Below are positions 31,063 to 42,289 of a stretch of DNA of 64,000 nucleotides, one piece after another; positions within the stretch are counted from its first letter, which is position 1; each line of letters opens with the position of its first letter. The stretch is from Bactericera cockerelli (Eukaryota > Arthropoda > Insecta > Hemiptera > Triozidae). The notes below the pieces were generated by a model, which saw only the letters and a list, made by a program, of their open reading frames with translations, had not been told where the DNA came from and ran no database searches. Location: the NCBI GenBank assembly GCA_024516035.1, contig CM044964.1, positions 22,487,806 through 22,551,805 on the forward strand, given 5' to 3'. The position numbers and the translations under genes are program-made.

Positions 31063-31163
31063 TGTTTGTTTGTTAAAAAATCGTCACTAAGGGGCAAGGA
31101 CTCTGAATGTTACAGACCTCTCTTTAAATAAATATTCAAAAAAAAAAAAAAAAAATCGTCAAT

Positions 31164-34100
31164 ATGAGCATCTACTCAATCCTCCTCTACGTCCTGCCAA
31201 TCTGCCTGATAGCCTTGTACTGCTGGCCGCGTCGCCACCTCTACGCATTTGCCTGGACTCTGGAGGGGCCTTGCCCGGCCATGCCTCTGATCGGCAACAC
31301 CTGGCTGCTGGCGGCCTGGATGCTCGCGGGCACGGCCGAGATACACGACAAGATCCAGGAGCTCTACACCCAACTCAGGTGGGCGGGGTCGAAATTTCAT
31401 CCAGGGCCTCGCTCCAAAAAGCTTTTTTTTTTTTAAAAAAAGCTTTATTAGGAGGACAAAGTACAGGTAACAGTATAAAATTAGGAAGAAGAAAGAAAAA
31501 AAAAAAAAAAAAAAAAAACAAATAAACAAATGACAAAATAAATAAGTAAAAAAAAGAAAATAACAATAATGTCCTACTAAAGGGCGGGGTTATTGCCTGT
31601 GGCAATCTCTTCCAGCCAACCCTTTCTCACTCTCAAAATTAATAATAATAATAATAATACTCTTTAGTGGAACGTCACCACCAGGCGAGGTTAATACTCA
31701 AAGCATTTTCTACCACCTAACCCTCAGAGTCTTATTATTATGTGGTCACAAACTCAAATTAATGAGGAAAAATTTATGCACTGGGTGGGATTCGAACCAA
31801 CGGATCCCTACACTACCTGGATTACCAGACTAGCGCGTTAACCACTTGACTACCAGTGCACAAAATTCACGATCCCCATTTTTGCCCATTCTAAAGGGGT
31901 GATTTACTTTCCATGTGGTGGAAAATCACGAACTAGACCAGGAAATATCCCCATTTCGAATTTCAAATCTAAGCCAGCTTCTGTCCAGCAAGGTTATAAG
32001 GACTTGCAGGGCAATTTCCAGCTCCGCTCAGGTTGGGTAAGGTTAGTTTGAGTAGCTGATTAGTGAGTTTCCAGCCAATTGAGGGTAATGCTCCCTTCTT
32101 GATAAATGAAGTCTTTTAACAGTTTAAAGACACGTTAAACCGAAAATAAAAAATAACTGACCTACCTAAAAGGTAGGGTCGAGTTCTCTCTCGAGCACGT
32201 TAAACCGATACGGTACCAGCTTTGTGAGGCAAAAAAAAATGGTTGTGGTAAAGTCGGCACTCTGTGAATCCAGAGATTCAAGAGGTCGTGGGTTCAAAAC
32301 CCAACCGGGACATGACAAGTTATCCTCCCATTTGGGATTTCTACCACATAATAATATGTCTTTGGGCTTACTGCTGGAATAATGGGACTTTAGTAGTCTT
32401 AATCGGGCAGTATAAATAAGGCGATATTATTATTATTATTATTATCTCTGCAGAGAGCGAGGGGTCACTGTCGCACGATTCTGGGTGGGGCCTCATCTCT
32501 TGATCGGATTGGCCGACCCCGCCCACATTTCGGCCGTTCTCAACAACAACCTGATGAAGGCCAAACAGTACAACCTCTTTGATGAAGTGATACAACCAGG
32601 TGAGACACAGCCATTTTTGTATTATTTTTGTAAAAAGTTAGCATTGGTAGGTACTGCAGGTTTCTATTTATCTTAATATTGCCATAGGCAATAACCCCGC
32701 CCTTTAGTTAGGACATTTATGTTTTCAAATATTTTCTATTCTTTTTCATTTTTATTGTATATATTGTTTTTTTGATTTTTCACTGTTAAAATTATTATTT
32801 ATATGTACATAATGTCCTTTTGTATCTAATAAAGAATTATATAATAATAATAATAATAGGTAAGATCACAAGACCACCTTATCGATTAAGCTACTAAAGT
32901 CGCTTATTTACTGTAGAGTAGCGTAGTAGCTGGTCAGCTGGTGGTCTATCTATGTTGTAGCTTAACCATTCCGGTATATGCTTTCCCTCCGATGGCCATT
33001 AAGTGACAACAGTTTTCCCATTTAAGTCCTTTATCGACACGAGTGCACCGTATGCCGAAAGGTATTGTTTAAACACAACTGTTACCAAACTTTCCTTCGG
33101 CTCCGGGGTTCGAACACGGGAACATCCGAATGAGAAGAGAGTGTCCTACCACTGAGCTTATTACACTATCTGGGCTTGTATTTTATTCACGTCAATATAG
33201 ATTCAAACACCAGCCTCCGTGGCGTAACGGTTGTGACTACTGCCCGTAGTCCAGAGATCCCGAGTTCGATCCCCGGTCGGAGTAGATTTTTCACACAGAA
33301 AATTCTGTTCCCTCCGAACACGTCAGGCTGGCATTTCCGGCCCTACCAAGGCTGGGTGAGGATAATGTGGGTAGCTGGTACGATTTCCAGCGAATGGAGG
33401 ATAAAACCCTCGTCGTAATCCAGGACGTTAAATAAAATAGAATCGTTGGCCTTAGGAAGGGCATCCAACTGTAAAAATGTGCCAAAACCAACGAAACTCA
33501 ACCATGTGGTTAAACAACGTCGACCCCTGCTTAAGCGGGATAAGACAGAGTAAAAGAAGAATATAGATTTAAACAGTCCCTATGTATAATAATCTATAAA
33601 TAACAATAAATGATCTATAGGTATGTATGATTGATAAATAATTTATGAATTTGGTGATTGGTACACTTTTTTTCTCTCTCTGCAGGTATTTTCATCAACT
33701 CGGACATTCCAAAATGGCGGGCCTCTCGAAAGCTCATCGTTCCCGTGTTTCACTTCACTATTCTCAAAACCTACCTTCGCATCTTCTACTCCGAAGCCTC
33801 CGTTCTGGCGGAAAAATGGCAACAGCGCGCCACCAGAGGCGTTAGTTTCAACCCCGAGGAAGACCTCAATCTGGCAACGTTTGATATGGTCATGATGAGT
33901 ACCATGGGGATTAACCCGCGCGCGCAGAAGAATCTGTCCCATCCGTTTCTGTATCACATTGACAAGGCGTTTGAGGTGAGTGTTTTTTCTTCAAAATTAT
34001 GTTAAAGTATTTTATTTTTTTTTCTTCACAGTCACCGTGGCAGAGTGAGTTAGCGCGCTAGGCATTGCACGCATGGTGACCTGGGTTCGATCCCCAGCGG

Positions 34101-36412
34101 GGCAGGAATTTTTCTGTTCTGTACGTGGATGTTCGGGGTCCACTCATACCTCGTGAGGAAAAATGAGTAGTCACTTGTATGAGTGACGACCAGCGGTGGC
34201 ATTACCAGAGTAAAAAGAAATTAATGTAATAGAATAATTCGAATTGTAAAGGAGGCTCTTAGTAATGCTGCGCTACCCACAAAAATTGTGAAGAGGCATT
34301 GTGTACTTCACCACAAAGAAAATCATACATACATACATATTTTTTTTTTTTTCTCAAAATTATGTATATTGAAGTATTTTTTTTATAATTATAGGTTATA
34401 TTGTTTAAAGTTGAACTTGCTGAGTGATCAGTTTTCTTTAAATTTTTACATACTTTTTTTTATACAGATTACCATTTCAAGAGTTTTCAACCCTCTCCTG
34501 TACTCAGACCTGGTCTGCCGTCTAATTGGCCTGCGAGCCAGACAGAAAGCCCACGTCAAGTTTCTGGTGGATATGGCACAGGACACTCTGAACCAAATCC
34601 GGAGTAAACAGGACAGACTGAAGAAAAAGATGGATGAAAAGGATTCCATCAATGATGAGCGAGAGGTAAAATATCGTCGGCTAGAAGGTAAAACTGACCA
34701 AGTGACAGTTGGTCTTTCTCGATTTTTCGTTATTCTGGTCGGAAATTAATCTAACTATTGGCTAAAAATCAAAAGTTTGGTAGTATTCAAACATATGTGC
34801 GGGAAAAAGCGAAAAAAAACAATTTTTACCTGAAAGACTGGTGGAGATTTCAATGACCAAATGGAAATGGTCCAAATGCAGATGGTCAGTTTTACTTTCC
34901 AGCCGCCGATATATTCAGGAGCAAAAGCAAGAGGTAAATTAACTTGTTAGTGGTCCTATAGAGATTTTTTTTCGCCCTGTATTTTGCTGTGTTTTCCTTT
35001 CTTTGAAAAGAAAATAACTGATATTACTTCAAAGAATAAATCCTATATTGATCTATATATGTAGAACTTAGTTCGATCCCCTATTTTGACACTTTTTATA
35101 TTAATTTTTACTTGCAAACTTAAAAGTTTGTTTTTTACAATAAAAAAGTTTTTTTTTTTTTAGTTACTGCAGCTATCGAAAATAATATAAGGTACCTTCA
35201 ATAAGGTGTCCTGTATCAATTTAACTATTCAATGTGCAATAATCCAACAGTAAAAAAATATCATCATCATAGGGTGGCGTCATCGTGAACGATGGTAGCC
35301 AGACAGTGGAGAAATGACTCAGTACTTCTACCACTGTCTTTACAAGGAGGCTAATAATTGACAAGGGCCCCCAGAACCAAGCCAATGCTGGTCTACTCCC
35401 TGTTTATAGTCTCCAGCCAGACTGCTGGTCTACTCCCTGTTTATAGTCCCCCAGCCAGACTAAAAAATATAACACAAATAAAAGCCCCCTTAACAGGTTT
35501 GTCGCTGGAATGGCATACTGACGTAAAGTGTGGAAGTAGGAGTGGAAGAACCAACCAACCTTAACCATGATTAAAAGAAGGGCCAATACCAACCATAAAT
35601 ACGTTTGGGAAAAGGCAAGTGAAAGAAGAAGAAGACGTAAATTAATAATAACAGTTAAATAATGTTGTGTATTTATTGCACGTTGCATAGTTAAATTGAT
35701 AAAAGGCGTTCTTTAAATTTGTAACGTTAACTTATCATGATCTCAATTTGAACCATTGTTCCGCTTTATTTTTGAGATCGCACAGACATATTATGTACTA
35801 GCGGGCTGCACCCGCTTCGCCAAGCCATCACACACACACCACCCATACATCACACACCACACCCACACACCACATACACACACCACACACACACATCGAC
35901 ACACACACACACACACATCCACATCCACACACACACCCATACACACACACCCACCCAAACACACCCACACACACCCACATACATCACACACACCACATAT
36001 ATACACACATTAATCCACACACACACACATCCACACACACACACACACACACATCCTCACGCAGCAATACTTAGCCGAACCATTTTTGCGTTGCGACTTA
36101 GCCGAACTTAAGAAAAGTTTGTCCAATTTGAATAAGGTTTATATCAATTGATAGCAATTTCAATTTAAGAGATACACACTTCTCGGTTTTTTTTTACAAT
36201 TCTCAACCATTTTGAAAATAAGTGAAAAATTCTAACGTTCTGCTAATTCCCGAGCGCGAAGCGACCAGTGCCGGTCTCTAAAATTTCCTCACTCAGCAAT
36301 ACTTAGCCGAACCATTTTCGCGTTTGATACTTAGCAGAACACGCAAATGAAAAAATAGTACTTAACCGAACATTAACGATTTTTGAGCCAGCGTTGAAGG
36401 CACCGGTTCATC

Positions 36413-36459
<47 letters not shown>

Positions 36460-36553
36460 CCACACCCACTCACCCACACACACACAACACAACACACAAA
36501 CCAAACACACACACACACACACACCCATCCACACACACACCCATCAACACACA

Positions 36554-36604
<51 letters not shown>

Positions 36605-39600
36605 CATCGCTGTAAATTTCAAAATCCCGAGCCAAATCTATCATAGCGGAAATTGATAATGTAGCAAACTGGCCTATATTTCGAGAACGGTTTGTCAGAA
36701 TATGGCAACAAATGGCTCAAATAAAAGCATGTGATGTTCTAAGACAGTTTTAAAATAAAAAAAATATAGGCCCTCGCGACAAATTTTAAGTTCCGTGCTG
36801 GAATCTTCTAAAAAACGTGAAAAGTCTAAAAAAAAGGTCGAAATTTCGAACATTCTGGCTTATATCTCGAGAATGGTACGTCAGAATGTGGCCTAAAATG
36901 AATTAAATGAGAGCTAATTCTGTCTAATGTGTTATTAAATAATAAAAAATATAGGTCCTCGCGATAGATTTCAAGTTCCAGGGCAAAGACTGTCTTAAAA
37001 TCGAACCCTTCCTCAAGGCAATACTCGAGGAAGGTCATAACTCAAGGACGGTTTGGAATTTTGGACTTTTGATAATTTTCCTGGTATTTTTCGGCAATTT
37101 TACTTGGGGTCATCTCTCATCAATTTTTTGCTATCTCTTACCGTTTCGCCTAAACAATTCCGGACACACAAAGATACAAAGCCCGTCCATATTTCTCATT
37201 TATATATAGAGATACAAACAGATAATCGGAAAATTATAAACAAAATTGGAAACAATATGAGAAAAAATACAGAAAAAATTGAGAAATAAAATGTTCACAT
37301 GTCCTAACTACAATGCGGGGTTATTGCTTTTGGCAATCTCTTCCACGCAACCCTTTTAATTTTAATTTATTTTAAATTTCCAGTACTCCAAAAACGCCCC
37401 TCATGGCGTCATCATAGATGACTCCGTCAAATCTTTCGCCGAGCTGATGATGGAACACCCCTCTTATGATTCCTCGGATGACCAAGAGCTGATCAGTCAG
37501 ATCATTACCGTGATAGGGGCGGGCCAAGACACGACCAAAACTGTCAACATGGTGGCTCTGCTTATGTTGGCCATCCATCCGGACATACAGGAGAAGGTAT
37601 TTGTTTTTATTATGAATAACTAGTAGTTCTGTGAACTGTAAACCTTACGCAGATTCCACTATCGCATTATAAATGTTATTATTTTTTTAATTTTTCATAA
37701 TCATTATTATATTTATTAATATTTAACACACTCATTCATCATAAAATAAAAATAATAATTATATATAAAATTGAGGCATCCCCGCTCCATCTTCGTAAGG
37801 TAAGCTTCTTATGAGCCTCCTTGCTCCTCTTATTCTCAACACAACTGTTCTTATTATTGACATTTTTTGTCATTGTGCTTTCAAGCAAGATAGTATTTGG
37901 GAATAGGGTTTGTTCCACTTTGTTGAAAGGTCATATTCTTTGTGGAGCACACCTTCTACGGTACAGACTAGTGGTGTGAATGAACCTCTCTCTAGCCTCT
38001 TCTGGTGCAACATCATATTTTCTATGTTTTTCTGCTGCATGACGACTGGCTGTTATTCCAGCTTTGAGAAGCATAAATGTTATAAATGCTTGAGCGGGGT
38101 AAGACAGAGTAAAAGGAGAATTCAGGTTTTCTACTTACAACTGTAATAACCTTAAATTTGAATGAAGAAAAAGAAACAGGATGTAGTTTTTTTTTTAAAT
38201 AAATAAAATCATCATCATCATAGGGTGGCGTCATCGTGAACGATGGTAGCCAGACAGTGGAGGAATGACTCAGCACTTCTACCACTATCTTTACAATGAG
38301 GCTAATAATTGACAAGGGCCCCCAGAACAAAGGCAATGCTGGTCTACTCCCTGTTTATAGTCCCCCAGCCAGACTGCTGGTCTACTCCCTGTTTATAGTC
38401 CCCCAGCCAGACTGCTGGTCTAATCCCTGTTTATAGTCCCCCAGCCAGACTGCTGGTCTACTCCCTGTTTATAGTGCCCCAGCCAGACTGCTGGTCTATT
38501 TTCTGTTTATAGTCCCCCAGCCAGACTGCTGGTCTACTCCCTGTTTATAGTCCCCCAGCCAGACTGCTGGTCTACTCCCTGTTTATAGTCCCCCAGCCAG
38601 ACTGCTGGTCTAATCCCTGTTTATAGTCCCCCAGCCAGACTTCTGGTCTAATCCCTGTTTATAGTCCCCCAGCCAGACTGCTGGTTTAATCCCTGTTTAT
38701 AGTACCCCAGCCAGACGGCGGGTCTAATCCCTGTTTATAGTATCCCAGCCAGACTGCTGGTCTAATCCCTGATTATAGTCCCCCAGCCAGACTGCTGGTC
38801 TACTCCCTGTTTATAGTCCCCCAGCCAGACTATAAATATTTTTTTATATGTTTATGTTATTTTATAAATAAAATAACATAAAAATAATAAAATCTTTATG
38901 TTTATGTTAATCTTTTTTTATGTTTATGTTATTTTATAAATAAAATAACATATAAATAACATAAATCTTTAGGTGCACGAGGAAATCGACCGAGTCCTGG
39001 GTAAGGACCTGTCCGTATGTCCTACCTATGAAGACCTCTGCCGGCTGGAGTTTCTGGAGTGGGTCATCAAGGAGTGTCTTCGGCTGTTTCCGGCAGCTCC
39101 TATCATCGGCAGATTCATCGATCGGGATTTCCCGATGGAAGACATGACTCTTCCGGCCGGTGAGAATAATAAAAATACAATGATAATAATAATAAATTTT
39201 ATTTATTTTATAAGTTAAAAAGTTATCATATTTGTGTTTACCACTTTCGTGATATCACAAAGACTCAAACTCGCTTTATTAAATCCACGCTGAAAGCGGG
39301 ACTTGAACCACCGACCTCCAGGTTACAAGTCCGCTGCCTTATCGATCAAGCTACTGAGGTCGGTATTTATTTTATATTTAATATTATTACCGACCTCAGT
39401 GGCTTGATCGATAAGGCAGCGGACTTGTAACCTGGAGGTCGGTGGTTCAAGTCCCGGTTTCAGCGTAGATTTAGTAAAGCGAGTTTGAGTAGTTGTGATA
39501 TCACGAAAGTGATTAACACTAATATGATAACTATATTTAATATTATTTAGGTTTATCGCCCGATTAGTCATACTTTGCAGAAGTAAGCTCAAGGCGTATT

Positions 39601-40254
39601 ACTATATTTGTGGTCAAATTATCAAACGTGACGTCTGGATTACAAGAGCACACACCGAATAATGCTGCATGGTTCAATCTTGTTTGTTTTGTGTTTATTA
39701 ACCTTGCTTAGTGCTTACCTTCCACTAAAGAGTATTGGGTATTATTTTATTATACTGAAGTCGTTTTTAAATCGAGAACTAGCATCATCATCACATATTC
39801 TAAAGTCTACGCCTTGATGAGATCGCCACTTTTCTCGATCGGATGCTTTCTTCTTTAACTCCTCTTAAGATTTGTAGAGTTTTATCTTTGAAAAAAAAAT
39901 TGTTTGGGCCATCTCTTAAACAAAAATGCTGATCTATAGATCACTTGTCCACCTCGTTTCCTCCAGGCATCACCACCTTCGTCTCCATCTACGCCCTTCA
40001 CCGGACCCCGCCTACTACTCGCACCCCCTCCAGTTCGACCCCACCCGCTGGCGCCCCGCCCTCGTGTCCCAGCGTCCGCCCAACTGCTTCATCCCCTTCA
40101 GTACCGGCGCGCGGAATGCATTGGGGGACGCTACGCGATGCTACAGATGAAGACAACGCTGTCGACCGTGCTCCGCCACTACAGAGTTCTGCCCGGCGAA
40201 GGCTGTCGAACGATGGAGGACGTTCGGTTACTGTTCGGGTCACGATTAAGATGA
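31164..40254 (+). CDS. Clan-4 (CYP4-like) cytochrome P450, 7 exons, two frameshifts in the last exon
   Basis: Exons 31164-31378, 32454-32599, 33686-33975, 34468-34665, 37384-37596, 38973-39159 and 39967-40254 join with GT-AG borders; about 512 codons if both shifts are ignored, normal for a microsomal P450. Seen in order: N-terminal membrane anchor (residues 5-19), proline-rich EGPCPAMPLIGN, helix C PKWRASRK (W131), helix I GAGQDTT (about 328-334), ExxR as ECLR (388-391), FDPTRW, and heme loop FSTGARN-. Such enzymes are heme monooxygenases of the ER acting on fatty acids, hormones or xenobiotics. Exon 7 is broken twice: one base is missing near 40003 (after LHR) and one at about 40117, in the heme-cysteine codon. 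Downstream, RYAMLQMKTTL...GSRLR is intact. Either a recent pseudogene or consensus errors; all other exons are clean. Confidence 0.85.
31418..31622 (-). mobile_element. H retroposon
   Basis: Antisense copy in P450 intron 1, starting AAAAAGCTTTATTAGGAGGA about 40 bp past exon 1. Confidence 0.7.
31640..31862 (-). mobile_element. SINE-B
   Basis: Antisense full-length copy; AAT-repeat tail left, head GCGCGTTAACCACTTGACTA right. Confidence 0.75.
31975..32210 (+). mobile_element. Degenerate SINE-5S / shared-core copy
   Basis: GCTCAGGTTGGGTAAGGTTA, GTAGCTGATTAGTGAGTTTC and GACACGTTAAACCGAAAATA follow the SINE-5S body order, heavily mutated. Confidence 0.45.
32235..32440 (+). mobile_element. SINE-A abutting the exon 2 splice acceptor
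   Basis: The ATT-repeat tail runs to about 32443, ten bases before the acceptor AG (32452-32453), so this SINE supplies most of the region where the branch point must lie. Confidence 0.75.
32675..32850 (+). mobile_element. H retroposon
   Basis: ATTGCCATAGGCAATAACCC head, AATAAAGAAT and AAT-repeat tail. Confidence 0.65.
32905..33170 (-). mobile_element. SINE-D, diverged
   Basis: Antisense body (GGTCTATCTATGTTGTAGC, ATCGACACGAGTGCACCG) and head GGGGTTCGAACACGGGAACA. Confidence 0.6.
33207..33562 (+). mobile_element. SINE-E (full length, sense)
   Basis: Head AGCCTCCGTGGCGTAACGGT with GAGTTCGATCCCCGGTCGGA, shared core TGGGTGAGG.TAATGTGGG, tail AAACAACGTCGACCCCTGCT then AAGCGGGATAAGACAGAG. Confidence 0.8.
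34028..34340 (+). mobile_element. SINE-K (full length)
   Basis: tRNA-like head TCACCGTGGCAGAGTGAGTT and CTGGGTTCGATCCCCAGC, body CCTCGTGAGGAAAAATGAGT, end (CATA)n. Confidence 0.75.
34666..35260. other. P450 intron 4, left part; no feature recognised
   Basis: The reading frame of exon 4 stays open past the donor but loses family likeness at once. No repeat of the families used here is evident. Confidence 0.4.
35262..35462 (+). mobile_element. SINE-G with two tail units
   Basis: ATCATCATAGGGTGGCGTCA head, TGTCTTTACAAGGAGGCTAA, then two 38-bp units. Confidence 0.75.
35798..37212 (-). mobile_element. Helitron, 1.4 kb, with CA-repeat expansions
   Basis: On the - strand it starts TCTCTATATATAAATGAG at 37212 and ends at 35798 with a GCGGG-TGCAG-CCCGC hairpin running into CTAG, inserted between A and T. 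It contains (CA)n arrays at 35826-36055 and 36414-36603 and two copies of CAGCAATACTTAGCCGAACC. No helicase is encoded. It fills most of P450 intron 4. Confidence 0.65.
38215..38832 (+). mobile_element. SINE-G with about 13 tandem 38-bp units
   Basis: Head at 38215-38335, then about 13 units of CAGACTGCTGGTCTACTCCC + TGTTTATAGTCCCCCAGC with scattered substitutions (CTACT/CTAAT, one GGCGGGT). It lies in P450 intron 5, and the same unit ends all other SINE-G copies. Confidence 0.85.
38843..38967. repeat. AT-rich inverted repeats before exon 6
   Basis: ATGTTATTTTATAAATAAAA plus TAACAT occurs twice and is self-complementary. The second copy ends within 10 bp of the exon 6 acceptor. Confidence 0.6.
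39215..39540. mobile_element. Head-to-head inverted pair of SINE-C
   Basis: An antisense copy (39220-39365) and a sense copy (39391-39540) are separated by about 25 bp in P450 intron 6. The arms are about 145 bp and nearly identical (ACTTTCGTGATATCACA against TGTGATATCACGAAAGT). Confidence 0.8.
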
Positions 40255-40309
40255 ACGAGAGCTGTCGAATTCGGCTGCAGCGTCGAGTGTGATGTGGTTT
40301 CTTTTTAAT

Positions 40310-40864
40310 CAGGAGTTCCCAAACTGGGTCCACGGACCACTGATGGTCCGCGAGAAGGTTTCAAGTGGTCCGTGAGGTGGCCCCAAAGGAAAAAAAACAA
40401 ACAGTTCGAAGTCGTTTGATTTGAAAGTATTTTGTCCGAGAAGGATTTAGCCACCAAACCATCCGAAATGGCCCTGCGTTTCTGATGGTGTTGCAGCACA
40501 CATACCTGTGTGAACAAGGCTCTCTACCCTTGTAAATATGAAGTCCAAGCAAAGAAACAAGCTTAACCCTAGTAATGACATGAGAGTTTAGTTAATAAAG
40601 AGTTAATAACCTCGCATTGAAGAACTAGTAAGAGACATGCAAGCACATCCATCGCATTGAAGACCAAGGTTAGAAAGCTGTCTAGTTGTTCAAAACTGTT
40701 AATAATAAAAACAATGATAATATACGTATGCCCTTAGAAATCAATCATTGTTGAAAATTAGAACTTGTATTTTCATTATAGAAGGGGGGGATGGTGCTAG
40801 TGGTCCGTGGAAAATTATGAAATTCAAAAGTGGTCCGTGGCTTGAGGAAGTTTGGGAACCCCTG
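40310..40864 (+). mobile_element. Decayed hAT transposon
   Basis: Ends CAGGAGTTCCCAAACT / AGTTTGGGAACCCCTG are of the common hAT 'CAGGGGTTCCCAAACT' type. Flanks TTTTTAAT and CTTTCAAT may be an eroded 8-bp duplication. Inside, + strand fragments LMVLQHTYLCEQG and, shifted, VNMKSKQRNKLN match the C-terminal dimerisation block of hAT transposases. It starts 56 bp after the P450 stop. Confidence 0.75.
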
Positions 40865-40867
40865 CTT

Positions 40868-41065
40868 TCAATGATGGACATCCAGCGTCGATGGCACGTT
40901 GAATACACCAGTCCTTCCTCTGTGACGGAAGTTTATACTCCAGCGAAGTTTCTTGGATGGGTGACCATTTCGAATTCAAAACTCGAGGCTATCTAAAGCT
41001 GGATCGAGGTTATTTTGAACAGCTTGTTTGCGAGTTTCCAGCGAATAAACCCTCAAAAATAAATA
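40868..41065 (+). mobile_element. SINE-5S, diverged, sense
   Basis: CAGCGTCGATGGCACGTTGA, ATACACCAGT and TTGGATGGGTGACCATTTCG keep the 5S order; the body is short. Confidence 0.65.
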
Positions 41066-41485
41066 AAGAAAAATTTGTACTTTTAGGGTCAAATTGTAAA
41101 ATAACATTCCAACGAGAATTAAGATATTTTTTTTTCTTATAGAATTTCCCTGATTAAAAAAGTTTTTTTTTTTTTTTAGCAGGAAACCTGTGTACTCTGT
41201 AAGGGCCATGGCTTTTGTTCAGTTTATCCAGTTTACCTTCTGTTACATTACACAAGTCCTGTTTATCAAGGCTCAAATGTTGTTTTAACTCTAATAATTT
41301 ATAACTAGAGGTTCAAAATTTGCTCCGGTATGCCTTGGTTTACTGGACATGACACTTGGCAAGTGCATAGCTTCATAAACTAGAACTTAGCCTGAGGCCG
41401 TGGCTTCAGAACCAAATTTCTGCTGCGTTTTATGATGTTTGGATGAAATTCTGTTTGTCGTTAATTACTTAGGGTTCTATATGTA
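41066..41485. other. No gene seen
   Basis: Unclassified sequence between SINE-5S and a TA-flanked MITE. Confidence 0.35.
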
Positions 41486-41819
41486 CAGGGTGTATAAAAA
41501 AGGCATGCACAAAGAAACATGTAGTAACTTAAAAAAGACCACTTGCTTGATAACCCTACGGAAATGGACCTAGGTCCCTCTGTAATTCAAGGCCCCCTTC
41601 CTATGCCCTGATCGGGAAAACCTACTACCGCATGAAAAATGGTACTCATCAAAGAGTCTATTCGATTTTATATTTATTTTCGATTTCAGTGCCAACTTGT
41701 GGTGGCCCCAGCAACCTCCAGGAATCATTTCCACATAGGGGTTTATTAGGCAAAGTGGTTTTTCTTTGAGCTCTACTATACGTGGTTTCTTTTTGTAGAT
41801 GACCTTTTGATACACCCTG
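41486..41819. mobile_element. TA-flanked MITE, CAGGGTGTAT ends
   Basis: 334 bp between TA (41484-41485) and TA (41820-41821). Ends CAGGGTGTATmAAAA are inverted. The similarity extends about 30 bp inward (AAAGAAAC, TAGAGCTCAAAG). Confidence 0.65.
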
Positions 41820-42265
41820 TATAATCCAATGCAACTATTGCAGATCCTATAATATTAGGTACATATTATATTTTTTTTTGAAACACTGTTCAAAATCCTA
41901 TTACATTAGATATGTATATTATTGGCAAATATTCAATCATTAGACATTAAATCCATAAAATAAATCATTTTGCTGGCAAAATTATTATCGTGATCTTAAT
42001 ATAACCAATATCATGGTCTACAAGTTCTACAATTATTTCTACACAGTTACAAATGTCTATCTTGACTTCAATACTGTTTTAAAATTTGGCCTTAGTTAGA
42101 AGTTAAAGGAACGTTGAGCAATTTTCAACGCATTTTCAAGGATTCCGTAACAGTAAAGTTACTGGTAATGGTGCTCAAAGGCACTGTCATTAACTGAAAG
42201 AATCCCATATCAACATTGAAAAAAGAAAAAAAAAAAAAAAAAGTTAAAGAATAAAAATCAGTACA

Positions 42266-42271
42266 TTTATT
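42266..42271 (-). terminator. Candidate poly(A) signal of the - strand gene
   Basis: AATAAA on the - strand, 18 bp past the stop at 42290. Confidence 0.5.
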
Positions 42272-42289
42272 CAGTAATATTCAGTATTA

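Noticed and set aside
34666..34749. Extension of P450 exon 4 to the stop at 34749
   Set aside because: Likeness to P450 ends at ..NDERE where a good donor GTAAAA stands, and exon 5 continues in phase.
35756..36644. His/Thr- and Cys/Val-rich open frames
   Set aside because: Translations of (CA)n repeats inside a Helitron.
40305..40552. Antisense frames behind the P450
   Set aside because: They lie within the decayed hAT element, whose sense strand holds the transposase traces.
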